The translations under genes and the position numbers were made by a program. From Ottelia alismoides (lineage: Eukaryota > Streptophyta > Magnoliopsida > Alismatales > Hydrocharitaceae): DNA of 64,000 nucleotides. Where the stretch lies: positions 4,400,501 through 4,464,500 of the forward strand of contig JAZKJV010011400.1 in the NCBI GenBank assembly GCA_037367405.1. The letters run 5' to 3'. The notes under the pieces were generated by a model. That model was given only the letters and a program-made list of their open reading frames with translations. It did not search any database and had not been told where the DNA came from. Shown here piece by piece: positions 41,710 through 51,910 of the stretch (positions are counted from its first letter, which is position 1; the number at the start of each line of letters is the position of its first letter).

Positions 41710-42785
41710 TGCCGCGTTCATGGGCTGCGGTCTTTCAATCGCCGGGCCAGTTGCGTTTGATGCAACTGGACACTCCTACACCGGTTGGCGATCAAGTCTT
41801 GGTGCGCGTGCTGGGCTGCACGATCTGTGGGAGTGACTTGCACAGTTACCGAGGGCGTCGCACGGTGCCGATGCCTTCAATTCTGGGACATGAAATCGTT
41901 GGCCAGATCGAAGCTTTCGGTCCGAGGGCTGCGCGCACCGACTGGTCGGGCCAGGCACTGGAGTTGGGCGACCGTATCTCGTGGGCTGTTGTAGCCAACT
42001 GCGGCGAATGTTTCTATTGTCGACGTGCGTTGCCGCAAAAGTGCCTGACTGCAGTGAAGTACGGCCATCAGCAATTGACAGCCGATTACGCGCTCAGCGG
42101 TGGCCTGGCAGAGCATTGCCTGCTGGTCAGCGGTACCAAGATTGTGCGCTGGAACAGCGAAGTGCCTTTGGCGGTGGCTTGCCCGGCCAGTTGTGCGACG
42201 GCAACAGCCATGGCTGCGCTGGACTGGGTGCCTGACTTGTCCGGCAGTTCTATCGTGGTGACAGGAGCTGGCCTGCTGGGGCTGACCGCGTGCGCCATCG
42301 CCGCCAGTCGAGGTGCGCAACGCATTGTCTGCCTTGATCCAGTGGTCGAGCGTCAACAATTGGCCAGGCAATTCGGAGCCACCAATGCGATGTCTCCGGC
42401 TCAGTGGCCACAGTGGTGTCAAGAACATTTGCCCAATGGTGTGGATGCGGCTGTGGAGATGTCTGGCAGTGCCAATGCCTGGGAATTGATCTGGCCGGGG
42501 CTGCGGATGGGAGCTGCGCTAGTGCTGGTCGGTTCCGTTTTTCCAGGGCCAACGATACCGGTCGCGCTCGAACAAATTGTTCGGCGCTGTTTGCACATTC
42601 ACGGAGTGCACAATTACGGCCCGCAGCATTTACATGAGGCGGTGGCTTTTCTGTCGGAGCATCACCAGCGATTTCCCTTCGCCAGCCTTGTTAGCGCCTG
42701 GTATCGCCTGGAGCAAATCGAATCCGCCTTAAGCGCTGCAGAAGATCGCAGCGTGATTCGCTGTGGCATCGGCAGCAGGGTGTAG
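41709..42785 (+). CDS. Zinc alcohol dehydrogenase, phosphonate-catabolism-type
   Basis: A 358-residue medium-chain zinc dehydrogenase. The catalytic zinc site includes Cys40 (GCTICGSDLHSYRG) and His61-Glu62 (ILGHEIVG). The structural zinc set is Cys98, Cys101, Cys104 and Cys112 (NCGECFYCRRALPQKC). The Rossmann motif is VVTGAGLLGLTACAIAASRG. The GDRISWAVVANCGEC...LPQKC...KYGH segment resembles dehydrogenases proposed to be linked to phosphonate breakdown, but no phosphonate genes are nearby. Its start overlaps the LRR gene's stop (TAATG). The substrate is unknown. Confidence 0.88.
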   Translation: MPRSWAAVFQSPGQLRLMQLDTPTPVGDQVLVRVLGCTICGSDLHSYRGRRTVPMPSILGHEIVGQIEAFGPRAARTDWSGQALELGDRISWAVVANCGECFYCRRALPQKCLTAVKYGHQQLTADYALSGGLAEHCLLVSGTKIVRWNSEVPLAVACPASCATATAMAALDWVPDLSGSSIVVTGAGLLGLTACAIAASRGAQRIVCLDPVVERQQLARQFGATNAMSPAQWPQWCQEHLPNGVDAAVEMSGSANAWELIWPGLRMGAALVLVGSVFPGPTIPVALEQIVRRCLHIHGVHNYGPQHLHEAVAFLSEHHQRFPFASLVSAWYRLEQIESALSAAEDRSVIRCGIGSRV

Positions 42786-42875
42786 TATCTTGTTAGCTGG
42801 GGGCGTTCTTCCGAAGGCCCATCAGAAAACACGGCTTACGCGCGTGGGCTACTTCGAACTGGCAGTCGTCTGGCT

Positions 42876-43511
42876 ATGTCCTTGAAACGCTACTTCTCGA
42901 TCCTGCATATCTTGCTCGTGACGGGCATAGTTGGTCTGTGTACAGCGCTGTTGGCGTCGTGGGCGACTGAGCGCTCAAGGAATCTGGAAATTCAGAATCT
43001 CAAATCACAGATTCGTGCCCAAGTGGCTTCCTCAGAATATCGCTTGAATGGCAAGTGCCTGGTCGAGGACGGCAAGTTTAGTGTTTTGCGTTTGTCGGTG
43101 GAGTCGAACTTCCGGCATGCGATTCAGTTTGAAGACATCACTAACAGAAGTTTGAGTATGCAGTTTAAGTCGTACGTTGATTCTGAGTCGAATCTGTGGA
43201 GAACTGACTGCTATATCTATACCGTGCCAATCGAGGATGGAATCGATATCGTGGTATCCAGAACTGCCGAATATGCCAACCATAGCCCCATTGTGGTTGC
43301 GCACGTCAAAGATACCGTGCCCAAGTTCAACCACTTGTTCGGAGTGGTTGGTGACTTGAATGAGCCGGAAAACATAGACATCTGGCGAGCCCCAGTACCT
43401 CACATAGTCATGAGTTTAGTCAAGAGCGATGGTTTGCCCGGCCCGGCGGGGGAAGAAGTCGACATTAGGCAAGTAGAACCCGACGAAGCTACTGTGCCGA
43501 GAAACGAATAG
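42876..43511 (+). CDS. Membrane-anchored protein of unknown function
   Basis: A 211-residue protein with one N-terminal transmembrane helix (ILHILLVTGIVGLCTALLASW, about residues 9-29) and a soluble beta-rich domain outside. A short charged coil (ERSRNLEIQNLKSQIRAQ) follows the helix. Two cysteines (GKCLV and TDCYIY) could bond. No family was recognised. It is 90 bases after the dehydrogenase gene, so linkage is weak. Codon use resembles its neighbours. Confidence 0.65.
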   Translation: MSLKRYFSILHILLVTGIVGLCTALLASWATERSRNLEIQNLKSQIRAQVASSEYRLNGKCLVEDGKFSVLRLSVESNFRHAIQFEDITNRSLSMQFKSYVDSESNLWRTDCYIYTVPIEDGIDIVVSRTAEYANHSPIVVAHVKDTVPKFNHLFGVVGDLNEPENIDIWRAPVPHIVMSLVKSDGLPGPAGEEVDIRQVEPDEATVPRNE

Positions 43512-43863
43512 ATTCGGCGGGGTGCTTTTCAGTGGATTGCGATTGGCTCAGGGCGCAGATATGGCTACGTTGAAGTTTGCCCGAGCACACACGCCTGAGG
43601 TGCGTTTTCGATAGCCACACGGGATACACCTATGATACTCGCGCTGGGCACCTGCGGCGGATCAGTTTCCCGAAGCGTCTGGGACGTTTGATTTAGTGGA
43701 CGATTGTATTAGTTGTAGATTGGTTACTCTGGGCCGATTCATCACCAATGACGGGCTTCGCTGCGTTATTTAGCTGATCGACCTGGACTAGATCAGCGGT
43801 CCTATGTGTTCCCGGACTCAGTTGGACTTTCGCGGCGCCGATTTAGCATTTATAACTGATTAG
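43512..43863. other. Intergenic with a 7-bp dyad
   Basis: No gene is seen in these 352 bases. An inverted repeat GCTGATC-N11-GATCAGC lies at 43773-43797, and an AT-rich TTTATAACT stretch lies about 10 bases before the following start codon. These might be an operator and promoter or leader for the U32 gene, but the evidence is slight. Confidence 0.3.
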
Positions 43864-46470
43864 ATGGAATCGAATTTCGCCAAATCCCAGGTCTCCGGGT
43901 CCGAACAGGTTGAATTGCTGGCTCCGGCCGGCGATTGGGATTGCGCGCGGGCAGCGGTTGAGAACGGGGCCGATGCCATCTACTTCGGATTGGATGTGGG
44001 TTTCAATGCCCGCGCTCGGGCCACCAATTTTCATATCGATCGCTTGCCGCAGTTGATGCAAATGTTGCATCGCCAGGCGGTCAAAGGCTATGTGACGCTC
44101 AATACCCTGGTCTTCACCGACGAGCTGGTACGGCTGGAAGAGCATGTACGGCAACTGGTGGACGCTGGTGTTGACGCAGTGCTGGTGCAAGACCTGGGCG
44201 TGGCCAATCTGCTTCGCCAACTCTGCCCGCAGTTAGAGGTTCACGCCAGTACGCAGATGACGGTGACCTCTGCGGCGGCGGTGCAAATGGCGGCGCAGTT
44301 GGGTGTGCGGCGCGTGGTTCTGGCGCGCGAATTATCAATCAAAGAGATTCGAGCCATCGCGGCTGAGTCCGTCTTGCCGCTGGAGACCTTTGTGCACGGC
44401 GCTCTGTGTGTCGCCTATAGCGGCCAGTGTCTGACGAGCGAATCGTTCGGCGGTCGCAGCGCCAATCGAGGCCAATGCGCGCAAGCATGCCGCTTGCCTT
44501 ATGAACTGATCTGTGATGATCAGCCTCGCGACCTGGGCGACATGAAGTACTTGCTCAGTCCTCAAGATCTGGCGGGCTTTGACTATATCCCCGAATTGAT
44601 CTCGGCCGGGGTCACCAGTTTGAAGATCGAAGGACGATTGAAGACTCCCGAATACGTGGCCAACATCTGTCAGCATTATCGCGGCGCCATCGATGCGGCC
44701 TTGGCCGGCCGGCCGCAGCGCATGACCGCTGAAGAACAAGTCGAGATGGAGCTCAGTTTCTCGCGAGGTTTTTCACCCGGGTGGTTAGAGGGCTGCGACC
44801 ACAAACGGCTGGTGCCAGGTCTGTCGAGCGCCAAGCGTGGCGTACTGCTGGGGCCTATCAAGCAAGTGCGCGGTGACATGCTGCGTGTGCAATCGGCGAT
44901 ACCTTTGTCGGTCGGTGATGGCATCGTACTGGAGGGCGATCGCTTTGCCGGCAAGGAGATCGGCGGACGCATTTATGAACTGGCCGTAGCGGGCAGCAAA
45001 GTCAAAACCAGTCCCGCAGGCCTGGTGGACATTTATTTGCAACGCGACACGCTGCGGCACGCACCAGCCAGTACCGATGGTTCGTCACCGTGGGCGGGCA
45101 AGCTCGTATGGAAGACCGATGATCCCCAGTTGGCCAAACGGCTGCGAGCCAGTTTTGAATCGGCTGATGCCCACAAACGCGTGCCGCTGGACGTGGAGAT
45201 TCACATCGAGGTCGGTCAACCGCTCAGATTGCAAGCGCGATGTGCCGATGGCATTAGCGTCAGCCTGCTGCACGACCACTTGCCGCAGGTAGCTCTGAAA
45301 CATCCTATCTCCGAGGATAAACTGCGTGAGCAGTTTGAACGCTTGGGTGGCAGCGTCTATCGCCTCAGCCAACTGAAGACGGAAATAGCCGGCCAGCCGA
45401 TGGTGCCACTGAGCGTACTAGGTGCAATGCGCAAGGAACTGATCGAGCACCTGGATGCCGCCCGCACCGCGATTGAATCGAGAACCTGTGCCCCGCCCGT
45501 GCTGGTAACACGTTTGCTGGACGAAGTCATCGAACTGGAGACGAGCCCCGAGGACGCACCCGCAGAAACGCTTGGGACCGACGCAGTCGCTGCACCCAAT
45601 TCAGTTCCTGAGCAGTTGGTGGTACTGTGTCGATCGCTGGTTCAGCTAGAGCAAGCGATCCAGTGTGGCATTACTTCGCTCATTGCCGACTTTCATGATC
45701 TGCGGCAATATGCCAGAGCAGTTCAGATGGCTCAGCAGCACAATGCGGAACTGTTGGTCGCCACGCTGCGCATTCATAAACCTGGCGAAGACGGCTTGTT
45801 CAAGATGCTGCACAAGAGCGGAGCCTCTGCCTGGTTAGCGCGCAGTCTATCGGCGATCGAATACGCGCGCAGGCACCAGATTCCGTTTGTGGCTGACTTT
45901 TCATTGAACGTCGCCAATCCCTTAACGGCTCGACAGATCATGGCTTGGGGGGCTCAGCGGTTTACTTTGTCTTATGATCTAAACCGGGCACAACTGATAC
46001 AGCTGGCCGGCTTTGTTCCCAGTCCCTGGATGGAAGTGGTCGTTCACCAGCACATGCCCATGTTTCATATGGAGCACTGTGTCTTTTGTAGTACCTTATC
46101 GCCGGGGCGCAACAAGAGCGATTGTGGTCGTCCGTGTGATCGACACGATGTCAAGTTAAAGGACCGCGTGGGCATGGAGCATGTTTTGCATGCTGATATC
46201 GGATGCCGGAACACGCTCTACAATGCGCAGGCCCAAAGCGGTGCCGAGATCGTGCCAGACTTGAAAGCCCTGGGGCTCAAGTACTACCGGATCGAATTGT
46301 TGCGTGACACTTCGCTAGAGCAGACGGCCAGGTTGATCACCCTGTATCGCGAATTGCTGGCCGGTCAGCGCAGCGGCAGTGAAGTCTGGCGAACCTTGCG
46401 GGCGGACAATCGGGTCGGCGTAACTCGCGGCACGCTAGACGGTCCTAAAAATCCGCTGGCAATTCTGTAG
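43864..46470 (+). CDS. U32 peptidase-family protein with DUF3656 and second U32-like half
   Basis: An 868-residue protein. The first U32 domain is at about residues 12-290: VELLAPAGDWDCARAAVENG, then the signature ETFVHGALCVAYSGQC with SANRGQCAQACRLPY. A middle DUF3656-type region follows to about residue 560. A C-terminal second U32-like half (about 580-850) contains HMPMFHMEHCVFCS and DRHDVKLKDRVG. Several U32 proteins (TrhP, RlhA) are now known to install hydroxyl groups on tRNA or 23S rRNA, so a role in RNA modification is more likely than proteolysis. Cysteine sets suggest an iron-sulfur cluster. Length is greater than the 650-residue RlhA type. Confidence 0.87.
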   Translation: MESNFAKSQVSGSEQVELLAPAGDWDCARAAVENGADAIYFGLDVGFNARARATNFHIDRLPQLMQMLHRQAVKGYVTLNTLVFTDELVRLEEHVRQLVDAGVDAVLVQDLGVANLLRQLCPQLEVHASTQMTVTSAAAVQMAAQLGVRRVVLARELSIKEIRAIAAESVLPLETFVHGALCVAYSGQCLTSESFGGRSANRGQCAQACRLPYELICDDQPRDLGDMKYLLSPQDLAGFDYIPELISAGVTSLKIEGRLKTPEYVANICQHYRGAIDAALAGRPQRMTAEEQVEMELSFSRGFSPGWLEGCDHKRLVPGLSSAKRGVLLGPIKQVRGDMLRVQSAIPLSVGDGIVLEGDRFAGKEIGGRIYELAVAGSKVKTSPAGLVDIYLQRDTLRHAPASTDGSSPWAGKLVWKTDDPQLAKRLRASFESADAHKRVPLDVEIHIEVGQPLRLQARCADGISVSLLHDHLPQVALKHPISEDKLREQFERLGGSVYRLSQLKTEIAGQPMVPLSVLGAMRKELIEHLDAARTAIESRTCAPPVLVTRLLDEVIELETSPEDAPAETLGTDAVAAPNSVPEQLVVLCRSLVQLEQAIQCGITSLIADFHDLRQYARAVQMAQQHNAELLVATLRIHKPGEDGLFKMLHKSGASAWLARSLSAIEYARRHQIPFVADFSLNVANPLTARQIMAWGAQRFTLSYDLNRAQLIQLAGFVPSPWMEVVVHQHMPMFHMEHCVFCSTLSPGRNKSDCGRPCDRHDVKLKDRVGMEHVLHADIGCRNTLYNAQAQSGAEIVPDLKALGLKYYRIELLRDTSLEQTARLITLYRELLAGQRSGSEVWRTLRADNRVGVTRGTLDGPKNPLAIL

Positions 46471-46675
46471 AGCGGGTCTGTCCGGCAGAACTCTGAAGGT
46501 TCGGATTTTCTCAACCAGAAGCGATGGTCTTCGGCCGAAACGGATCAGCGAGGGCAAGCCGGGAGAACTATCTGCATGGGAATCCGGTATAGTAAGGGTT
46601 TTTCGGGCCGAGATAAACTCATGCGCCTCTGCCTTCCCTCTCTTGGCTCTAGTGGCCAAGGCTAGGACATCGAGC

Positions 46676-49600
46676 ATGCCGCTTGACCGAGGTAATGGCC
46701 AATCATCGGCCCAATCATCATCTGCAGCTACAATGACACAGGTTAATCGTTTACCGGTCGTAGGCGTCGGCGCGTCGGCAGGTGGGCTGGCAGCATTTGA
46801 GACCTTTTTTCGCGAATTCCCTGTGAATACCGGGGTGGAAATCGCCTTTGTCCTGGTCCAGCACCTGGCACCAGAACATGAAAGTAGTTTAGTCGAGCTT
46901 ATTAGCAACTATACCAGCATGCCTGTTTATTCAGTCGAGTCGGGCATGCGTGTGCGCCCCAATTGTGTCTATGTCCTGCCGCCCAATCACGAGTTAGTGA
47001 TTCAGGATGGTGTTCTGAGTCTTGTACCTCTCACGGAACCGAGAAGTCATCGTCTGCCCATTGATTCCTTCTTCAGTTCGTTGGCCAAAGATCAAAATCA
47101 ACTGGCCATTGGGATTGTTCTTTCGGGCAGTGGAAGCGATGGCAGTCAAGGAATCCGTGCCATAAAGAACGCGGGTGGGATGGTCATGGTGCAGTCGCCC
47201 GATTCGACCGAGTACAACAGTATGCCGCTGAGTGCGATTGCCACGGGGGCGGTCGATTTCGTTTCGCCAGTGTCGGAGATGCCCAGGCAGTTGTTGGCGT
47301 ATGTGGCTCGAGTCTTTGGTAGCAGTTCGATATCGCTGGAGCGCAATCCCGGCCAGGTTGACAACGCCATTCAGAAGATATTTGTGTTGCTTCAGGCCCG
47401 CACTGGGCATGATTTCTCACTCTACAAGCCCAGTACGATCGACCGGCGAATCGAACGTCGCATGGCCGTCAATCAACTGGATTCGCTGGATGCGTATGTT
47501 GCCAAATTGTACGAATCGGAAAGCGAGGTCGATGCTTTATTTCAGGATCTGTTGATCGGAGTTACCAGTTTCTTTCGCGATGCAGAAGCGTTTGACAAGT
47601 TAGAGAAAACGGTTTTGCCGGAAATGCTCGCGGAAAAGCTGGCCAGTGGTAAACCGATGCGAGTGTGGGTTAACGGTTGTTCGTCGGGCGAAGAAGCTTA
47701 TTCTATTGCCATTCTGCTGCACGAGCAGTTGGAGGCAGCTCACTGTTTGGTGGAGGCTTCACTGGCGGTGCAAATCTTCGCGTCCGACATTGATGCACGG
47801 GCGATCGCAGCGGCTCGAGTGGGACTGTATTCACAAAGCATCACCGAACACGTTTCGCCGCAACGGTTGGCGCGGTACTTCAATTTTGAACCAGATAGCG
47901 GCAGCTATCGAATCCAAAAGAAGATCCGCGATATGGTGGTGTTCTCGGAACACGACGTCAACAAGGATCCACCGTTCTCCAAGTTGGATCTTATCAGTTG
48001 TCGAAACCTCATGATCTATCTGGGCGGTGAGCTGCAACATAAGCTGATCCCGCTGTTTCACTTCGCCCTAAACCCAAATGGCGTTTTGTTTTTAGGATCT
48101 TCAGAAGGTATTGGCGACTTCGAACAACTCTTTGCAGTCATCGATCGCAAAGCGAAGCTGTTTCGTCGGAAGCCCGATTTTGAAGGTATGCCCAAGGCAA
48201 GGTGGCATCGTTTCTCGGCCATCGATTTAGTTCCCGCCGAGATCATGCAAGCGAGAATTGCACATAAATTACCAACCAAACCGCCCTTGCGAACGGTGGC
48301 AGAACAGGCGGTCCTTTCGATCTTGGCGCCAACGGCTGCCCTGGTCGATGACAGGGGAAACATTCTATACCTGTTGGGTCGGACAGGTAGCTTTCTTGAA
48401 CCCACCGCCGGGGAGCCAGGCGTACACAACATTTTCAAGATGGCCCGCGAGGGACTTCGTCAGACTTTGATTACGACTCTGCGAAAAGTTGTCGCATCCG
48501 GAAGGACAGAGAACGTATCCAATCTATCCGTCAAGTCCAATGGTCATTACACAAACTTCGACTTGACGATCAGCCCCGCCCATGCCGCTCACGCAGAGGC
48601 CTCGACGAGTCGCGAACAAAGTATGTTCGTGGTGCTGCTGGTCGAGCTGCCGAGCACCAATCAGGCGGAGGCTTCCCGCGAAGCATACTTGTCGAAAGAT
48701 TTGCTAGGTAACAATGCCTTGGGCAGTGCGGCTGTCAGCGATTCCGAGGCAATTATCGCTGCGCTTTCAGCTCAATTACAGGCCAAAGAAGAGTTCTTGC
48801 AAGGTGCCCAAGAGGAATTGGAAACTGCCAATGAAGAACTGATGTCATCCAACGAAGAACTTCAGTCGGTCAATGAAGAATTGCAGTCGACCAACGAAGA
48901 ACTGGAGACTTCAAAAGAAGAACTGCAGTCGATCAACGAGGAGTTGGCGACCGTCAATACGGAACTCCAGAACAAAGTTTCCGATCTGTCCCGGCTAAAC
49001 AACGATATGAACAACCTGCTGTCCGGGAGCGGGATCGCTACGATCTTCGTGGATACAAAGTTATGCATTCTTCGTTTCACACCGGCCATGTCCACCATCA
49101 TTAATCTGATCAGTAGCGACGTTGGCCGGCCTGTTGGGCACATCGTGTCAAATCTGGTGGGCTATAACCAACTGGTCGCCGATGTTCAAGCGGTGCTTGA
49201 GACGCTCGAATCTAAAGAGCGGCGAGTACAAACGGCCAGCGGGTTGTGGTTCCAAATGCGCATCAAACCATACCGAACCATCGAAAATGTGATTGAAGGT
49301 GTGGTCATCACATTTGTTGATGTGACCGAGATGCAACGCGCCGAAGAAAAGCTGCAGACAGCGAATCACTACTTGCGATTGGCTGTCGTAGTCCGAGATG
49401 CAAACGACGCCATTTCCGTACATGATCTCGAAGGCCGTATCATCGCCTGGAATCCGAGTGCCACCAGGATCTATGGATGGAGTGAAGAAGAAGCCCTGCG
49501 AATGAATATTCGTCAACGAGTTCCGAGTACGCATCAATTAGAATGCATGGCCCAAATTGCTCGGCTCAGCCAGGCAGAAATCCTGGAACCGTTCAAAACG

Positions 49601-49720
49601 CAGCGACTGACGAAAAATGGTGAAGTGATCAATGTTCGCGTCACCGCGACAGCCCTGTTGAACGAGTCCGGAATCATTTATGCGATCGCGACCACCGAGC
49701 GGGTTGAGGGCGAATCATGA
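46676..49720 (+). CDS. CheB-CheR-PAS fusion sensor protein
   Basis: A 1014-residue signalling protein. The N-terminal CheB methylesterase domain has GVGASAGGLAAFE (catalytic Ser), HLAPEHESSL (His) and SGSGSDGSQGI (Asp). The CheR methyltransferase domain has TSFFRDAEAF and NGCSSGEEAYSIAILL. A long coiled coil of NEEL repeats (ANEELMSSNEELQSVNEEL and onward) follows, then two PAS domains (GIATIFVDTKLCILRFT and AISVHDLEGRIIAWNPSA). There is no kinase domain. It overlaps the next gene, a histidine kinase, by 4 bases (ATGA), so the two are one unit. In-frame starts at 46643 (TTG) and 46733 (ATG) are alternatives. Confidence 0.88.
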   Translation: MPLDRGNGQSSAQSSSAATMTQVNRLPVVGVGASAGGLAAFETFFREFPVNTGVEIAFVLVQHLAPEHESSLVELISNYTSMPVYSVESGMRVRPNCVYVLPPNHELVIQDGVLSLVPLTEPRSHRLPIDSFFSSLAKDQNQLAIGIVLSGSGSDGSQGIRAIKNAGGMVMVQSPDSTEYNSMPLSAIATGAVDFVSPVSEMPRQLLAYVARVFGSSSISLERNPGQVDNAIQKIFVLLQARTGHDFSLYKPSTIDRRIERRMAVNQLDSLDAYVAKLYESESEVDALFQDLLIGVTSFFRDAEAFDKLEKTVLPEMLAEKLASGKPMRVWVNGCSSGEEAYSIAILLHEQLEAAHCLVEASLAVQIFASDIDARAIAAARVGLYSQSITEHVSPQRLARYFNFEPDSGSYRIQKKIRDMVVFSEHDVNKDPPFSKLDLISCRNLMIYLGGELQHKLIPLFHFALNPNGVLFLGSSEGIGDFEQLFAVIDRKAKLFRRKPDFEGMPKARWHRFSAIDLVPAEIMQARIAHKLPTKPPLRTVAEQAVLSILAPTAALVDDRGNILYLLGRTGSFLEPTAGEPGVHNIFKMAREGLRQTLITTLRKVVASGRTENVSNLSVKSNGHYTNFDLTISPAHAAHAEASTSREQSMFVVLLVELPSTNQAEASREAYLSKDLLGNNALGSAAVSDSEAIIAALSAQLQAKEEFLQGAQEELETANEELMSSNEELQSVNEELQSTNEELETSKEELQSINEELATVNTELQNKVSDLSRLNNDMNNLLSGSGIATIFVDTKLCILRFTPAMSTIINLISSDVGRPVGHIVSNLVGYNQLVADVQAVLETLESKERRVQTASGLWFQMRIKPYRTIENVIEGVVITFVDVTEMQRAEEKLQTANHYLRLAVVVRDANDAISVHDLEGRIIAWNPSATRIYGWSEEEALRMNIRQRVPSTHQLECMAQIARLSQAEILEPFKTQRLTKNGEVINVRVTATALLNESGIIYAIATTERVEGES

Positions 49721-51591
49721 CCGACGGGCACCAACCGCAAGATCGTGCACGGGATGAGATCGCTGGCGGAAACTTGCCGCTGCGCACGCGCGCACAGGCC
49801 AAGTATCTCGCCGGACTGAATAACTCGGCTGAAAACTTGACCCAAATGCCGGTAGAGGAGGTCGTACAGCTCGTCCGTGAGTTGCGGATCCAACAGATCG
49901 AGTTGGAGATGCAGAATGAAGAGCTCATCCAATCGCAAGCCGCGCTCGAGGAGTCGCGCGCACGCTTTCGTGAATTGTATGACCATGCACCGGTTGGCTA
50001 CTGTCAAGTTTCTGACCCTGATGGACTGATCCAAGATGCGAACGCCACCCTGGCAGAAATGCTCGGTCATACCGCGGCCCAATTGAATGGCCAACGCTTC
50101 TGCGCGATTATCGAAAAATCCCACCAAGACGTGTACTATTACCTCAAACGCCGTATCCAGTCATCGCTGCAAGCCGACTCTTGTGAACTTCAGTTGACGC
50201 GTGCTGACGGCTCCTGTATCTGGGTACAGTTGTCTGCCACGATCGACTCCAGCAGCAGTGGCCTTCGCATTTCCGCGGTTAACATCGACCCGCGCATCCG
50301 CGCGGAGGCTGCCAAAAACTTGCTCGAAAATCAGCTTCGCGAATCGCAGAAGATGGAAGCTGTCGGCACGTTGGCCAGCGGCATCGCACACGATTTCAAC
50401 AATATCCTCACGGTCATTGTAATCAACGCTGAAGTCGCCACCCGTTTGATGAACGATACGGCTTCCGCAGCCGCCTCTTCCCTTAAAGAGATTCAGAGAG
50501 CCGCGGCTCGAGCGCGAGAATTGGTCCGCCAGATCCTGGCCTTCTGTCGAAGGCAGCCGACCGGTCTTCACACGATTTCCTTGACGGAAGTCATTGAAGA
50601 AAGTATCAGCTTGTTGCGTTCCACTATGCCTACCCGTTTTGACTTGCAGTTCACTTGCGATACCAGCGTTCCATTAGTTTCAGCCGACAGTACTCAGATC
50701 GAACAAGTGATCATTAACCTGGCCACCAACGCCATACAGGCGATGGATGGCAGGCCAGGCCGATTGGCGATTCATCTCGACTCTCTGGTGCTCGATGCCC
50801 AGTCGATCCAGGCTCTTGGTTTACACAGTCCCAACCTGCGTACTGGTGATCAAGTTGTGCGCATTACATTCTCCGATGACGGCCCAGGTATGGCACCAGA
50901 AGTCGTTGGGCGAATCTTTGAACCATTCTTCACGACCAGGTCAGCCAACGAAGGTACCGGACTCGGGCTGGCCGTCGTACATGGTATTGTTCGGACCCAT
51001 CATGGTGAGATATCCGTCAAAACAAAACTCGGTCAGGGTACAACGTTCACCATTTACCTGCCGTCGGCCCAGCCAACCGATTCCACGGACACTACATCGC
51101 TGCTGGTTGACTCCCCTGTCATTGATTCGCCAGCGTTGGAACGCGGCCAGGTGCGCGACCATACAAGAGCTGCCGAGCTGAGTGAATGTCGGGTGTTGTA
51201 CGTGGATGATGACCAGAGTGTGCTCAAGTCAGTGGTCCAACTGCTCAGTGCCAATGGTGTCAAAGTGAGTGGTTACTCAGATGCCAACGACGTGCTGGAA
51301 CTCCTGCGCGAGCCTTCGGACAACTTCAAGGTTCTGGTCACAGACTACAATATGCCAGGACTCTCTGGGTTGGACTTTGCTCGGCTAGTGCGTAAGGTAC
51401 GCCCCGCCTTGCCTGTAGTTATTATTTCTGGTTTCATCGACGAAGAACTAACCAGCCAGGCCCATGATGCGGGCGTCACTGCGTTGATGGAGAAACCATT
51501 TTCCACGAGGGGTTTCCTGGGACTTTTGGCCGAGATAACTGATCCAGCGCAAGCCGTCGATAGCCCAGTCGTGCTACGAACTGCCAACTGA
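49717..51591 (+). CDS. PAS histidine kinase with C-terminal receiver (hybrid)
   Basis: A 624-residue soluble hybrid kinase. A coiled-coil start (about residues 50-85) leads to a PAS domain (about 85-195). The HisKA H-box is LASGIAHDFNNIL with His225. The HATPase domain has the N-box NLATNAIQAM, then SDDGPGMAPEVVGRIFEPFF and GTGLGLAVVHGI. The receiver domain (about 490-610) has the phospho-acceptor Asp543 in VTDYNMPG. It overlaps the CheB-CheR-PAS gene by ATGA, so the pair probably form a split sensor kinase. No output regulator follows. Confidence 0.9.
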   Translation: MTDGHQPQDRARDEIAGGNLPLRTRAQAKYLAGLNNSAENLTQMPVEEVVQLVRELRIQQIELEMQNEELIQSQAALEESRARFRELYDHAPVGYCQVSDPDGLIQDANATLAEMLGHTAAQLNGQRFCAIIEKSHQDVYYYLKRRIQSSLQADSCELQLTRADGSCIWVQLSATIDSSSSGLRISAVNIDPRIRAEAAKNLLENQLRESQKMEAVGTLASGIAHDFNNILTVIVINAEVATRLMNDTASAAASSLKEIQRAAARARELVRQILAFCRRQPTGLHTISLTEVIEESISLLRSTMPTRFDLQFTCDTSVPLVSADSTQIEQVIINLATNAIQAMDGRPGRLAIHLDSLVLDAQSIQALGLHSPNLRTGDQVVRITFSDDGPGMAPEVVGRIFEPFFTTRSANEGTGLGLAVVHGIVRTHHGEISVKTKLGQGTTFTIYLPSAQPTDSTDTTSLLVDSPVIDSPALERGQVRDHTRAAELSECRVLYVDDDQSVLKSVVQLLSANGVKVSGYSDANDVLELLREPSDNFKVLVTDYNMPGLSGLDFARLVRKVRPALPVVIISGFIDEELTSQAHDAGVTALMEKPFSTRGFLGLLAEITDPAQAVDSPVVLRTAN

Positions 51592-51910
51592 GTCTTCTGT
51601 TTTCTGACTATGGACCATGCCACGCGAAATCGCTGGGCGTCGCCCCGCACTGGCGCCCCGAGTTATGAGTGAGTCCAGCTCTGTGCGCAATGCTAGCGTG
51701 TGAACTTGTAACGGTCGTAGTGATCGTTCTCCTTGGTCCCACGATTAGGTCTGAATCGTTTGTAGTCATTGGTCCAGTCCTAGCAATAAGTCTTCCGATA
51801 CGAAGGATGACCAGATCGGGCCGATCGGGCGTTAGCCGGCAAGGAAGCGCGGACTCTGCTGCTTTGTATGCCCACGAGCTGACGGAACCTCGACGAAAAA
51901 GGTAGCAAGG
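51592..51910. other. Intergenic, no gene recognised
   Basis: The stretch between the hybrid kinase and the TolC-family gene. A 78-codon GTG-start open frame runs through 51669-51905 but lacks a ribosome-binding site and family likeness. A GC-rich imperfect hairpin around 51640-51660 (GGGCGTCGCCCCGCACTGGC) might end the kinase transcript. Confidence 0.4.

Noticed and set aside
40858..41721. 287-codon minus-strand open frame
   Set aside because: Antisense shadow of the LRR gene; its Gln-rich repeats mirror the LRR repeats.
41709..42785. Phosphonate catabolism locus
   Set aside because: Only the dehydrogenase resembles that type; no phn genes flank it, and the PhnD-like gene at 15.2 kb is far away.
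46676..49720. Frameshifted single CheBR-PAS-kinase gene
   Set aside because: The ATGA overlap and a plausible start for the second protein look like normal coupling; both proteins are well formed.
51669..51905. 78-codon GTG-start gene
   Set aside because: No ribosome-binding site, no family likeness and an odd composition; probably chance.
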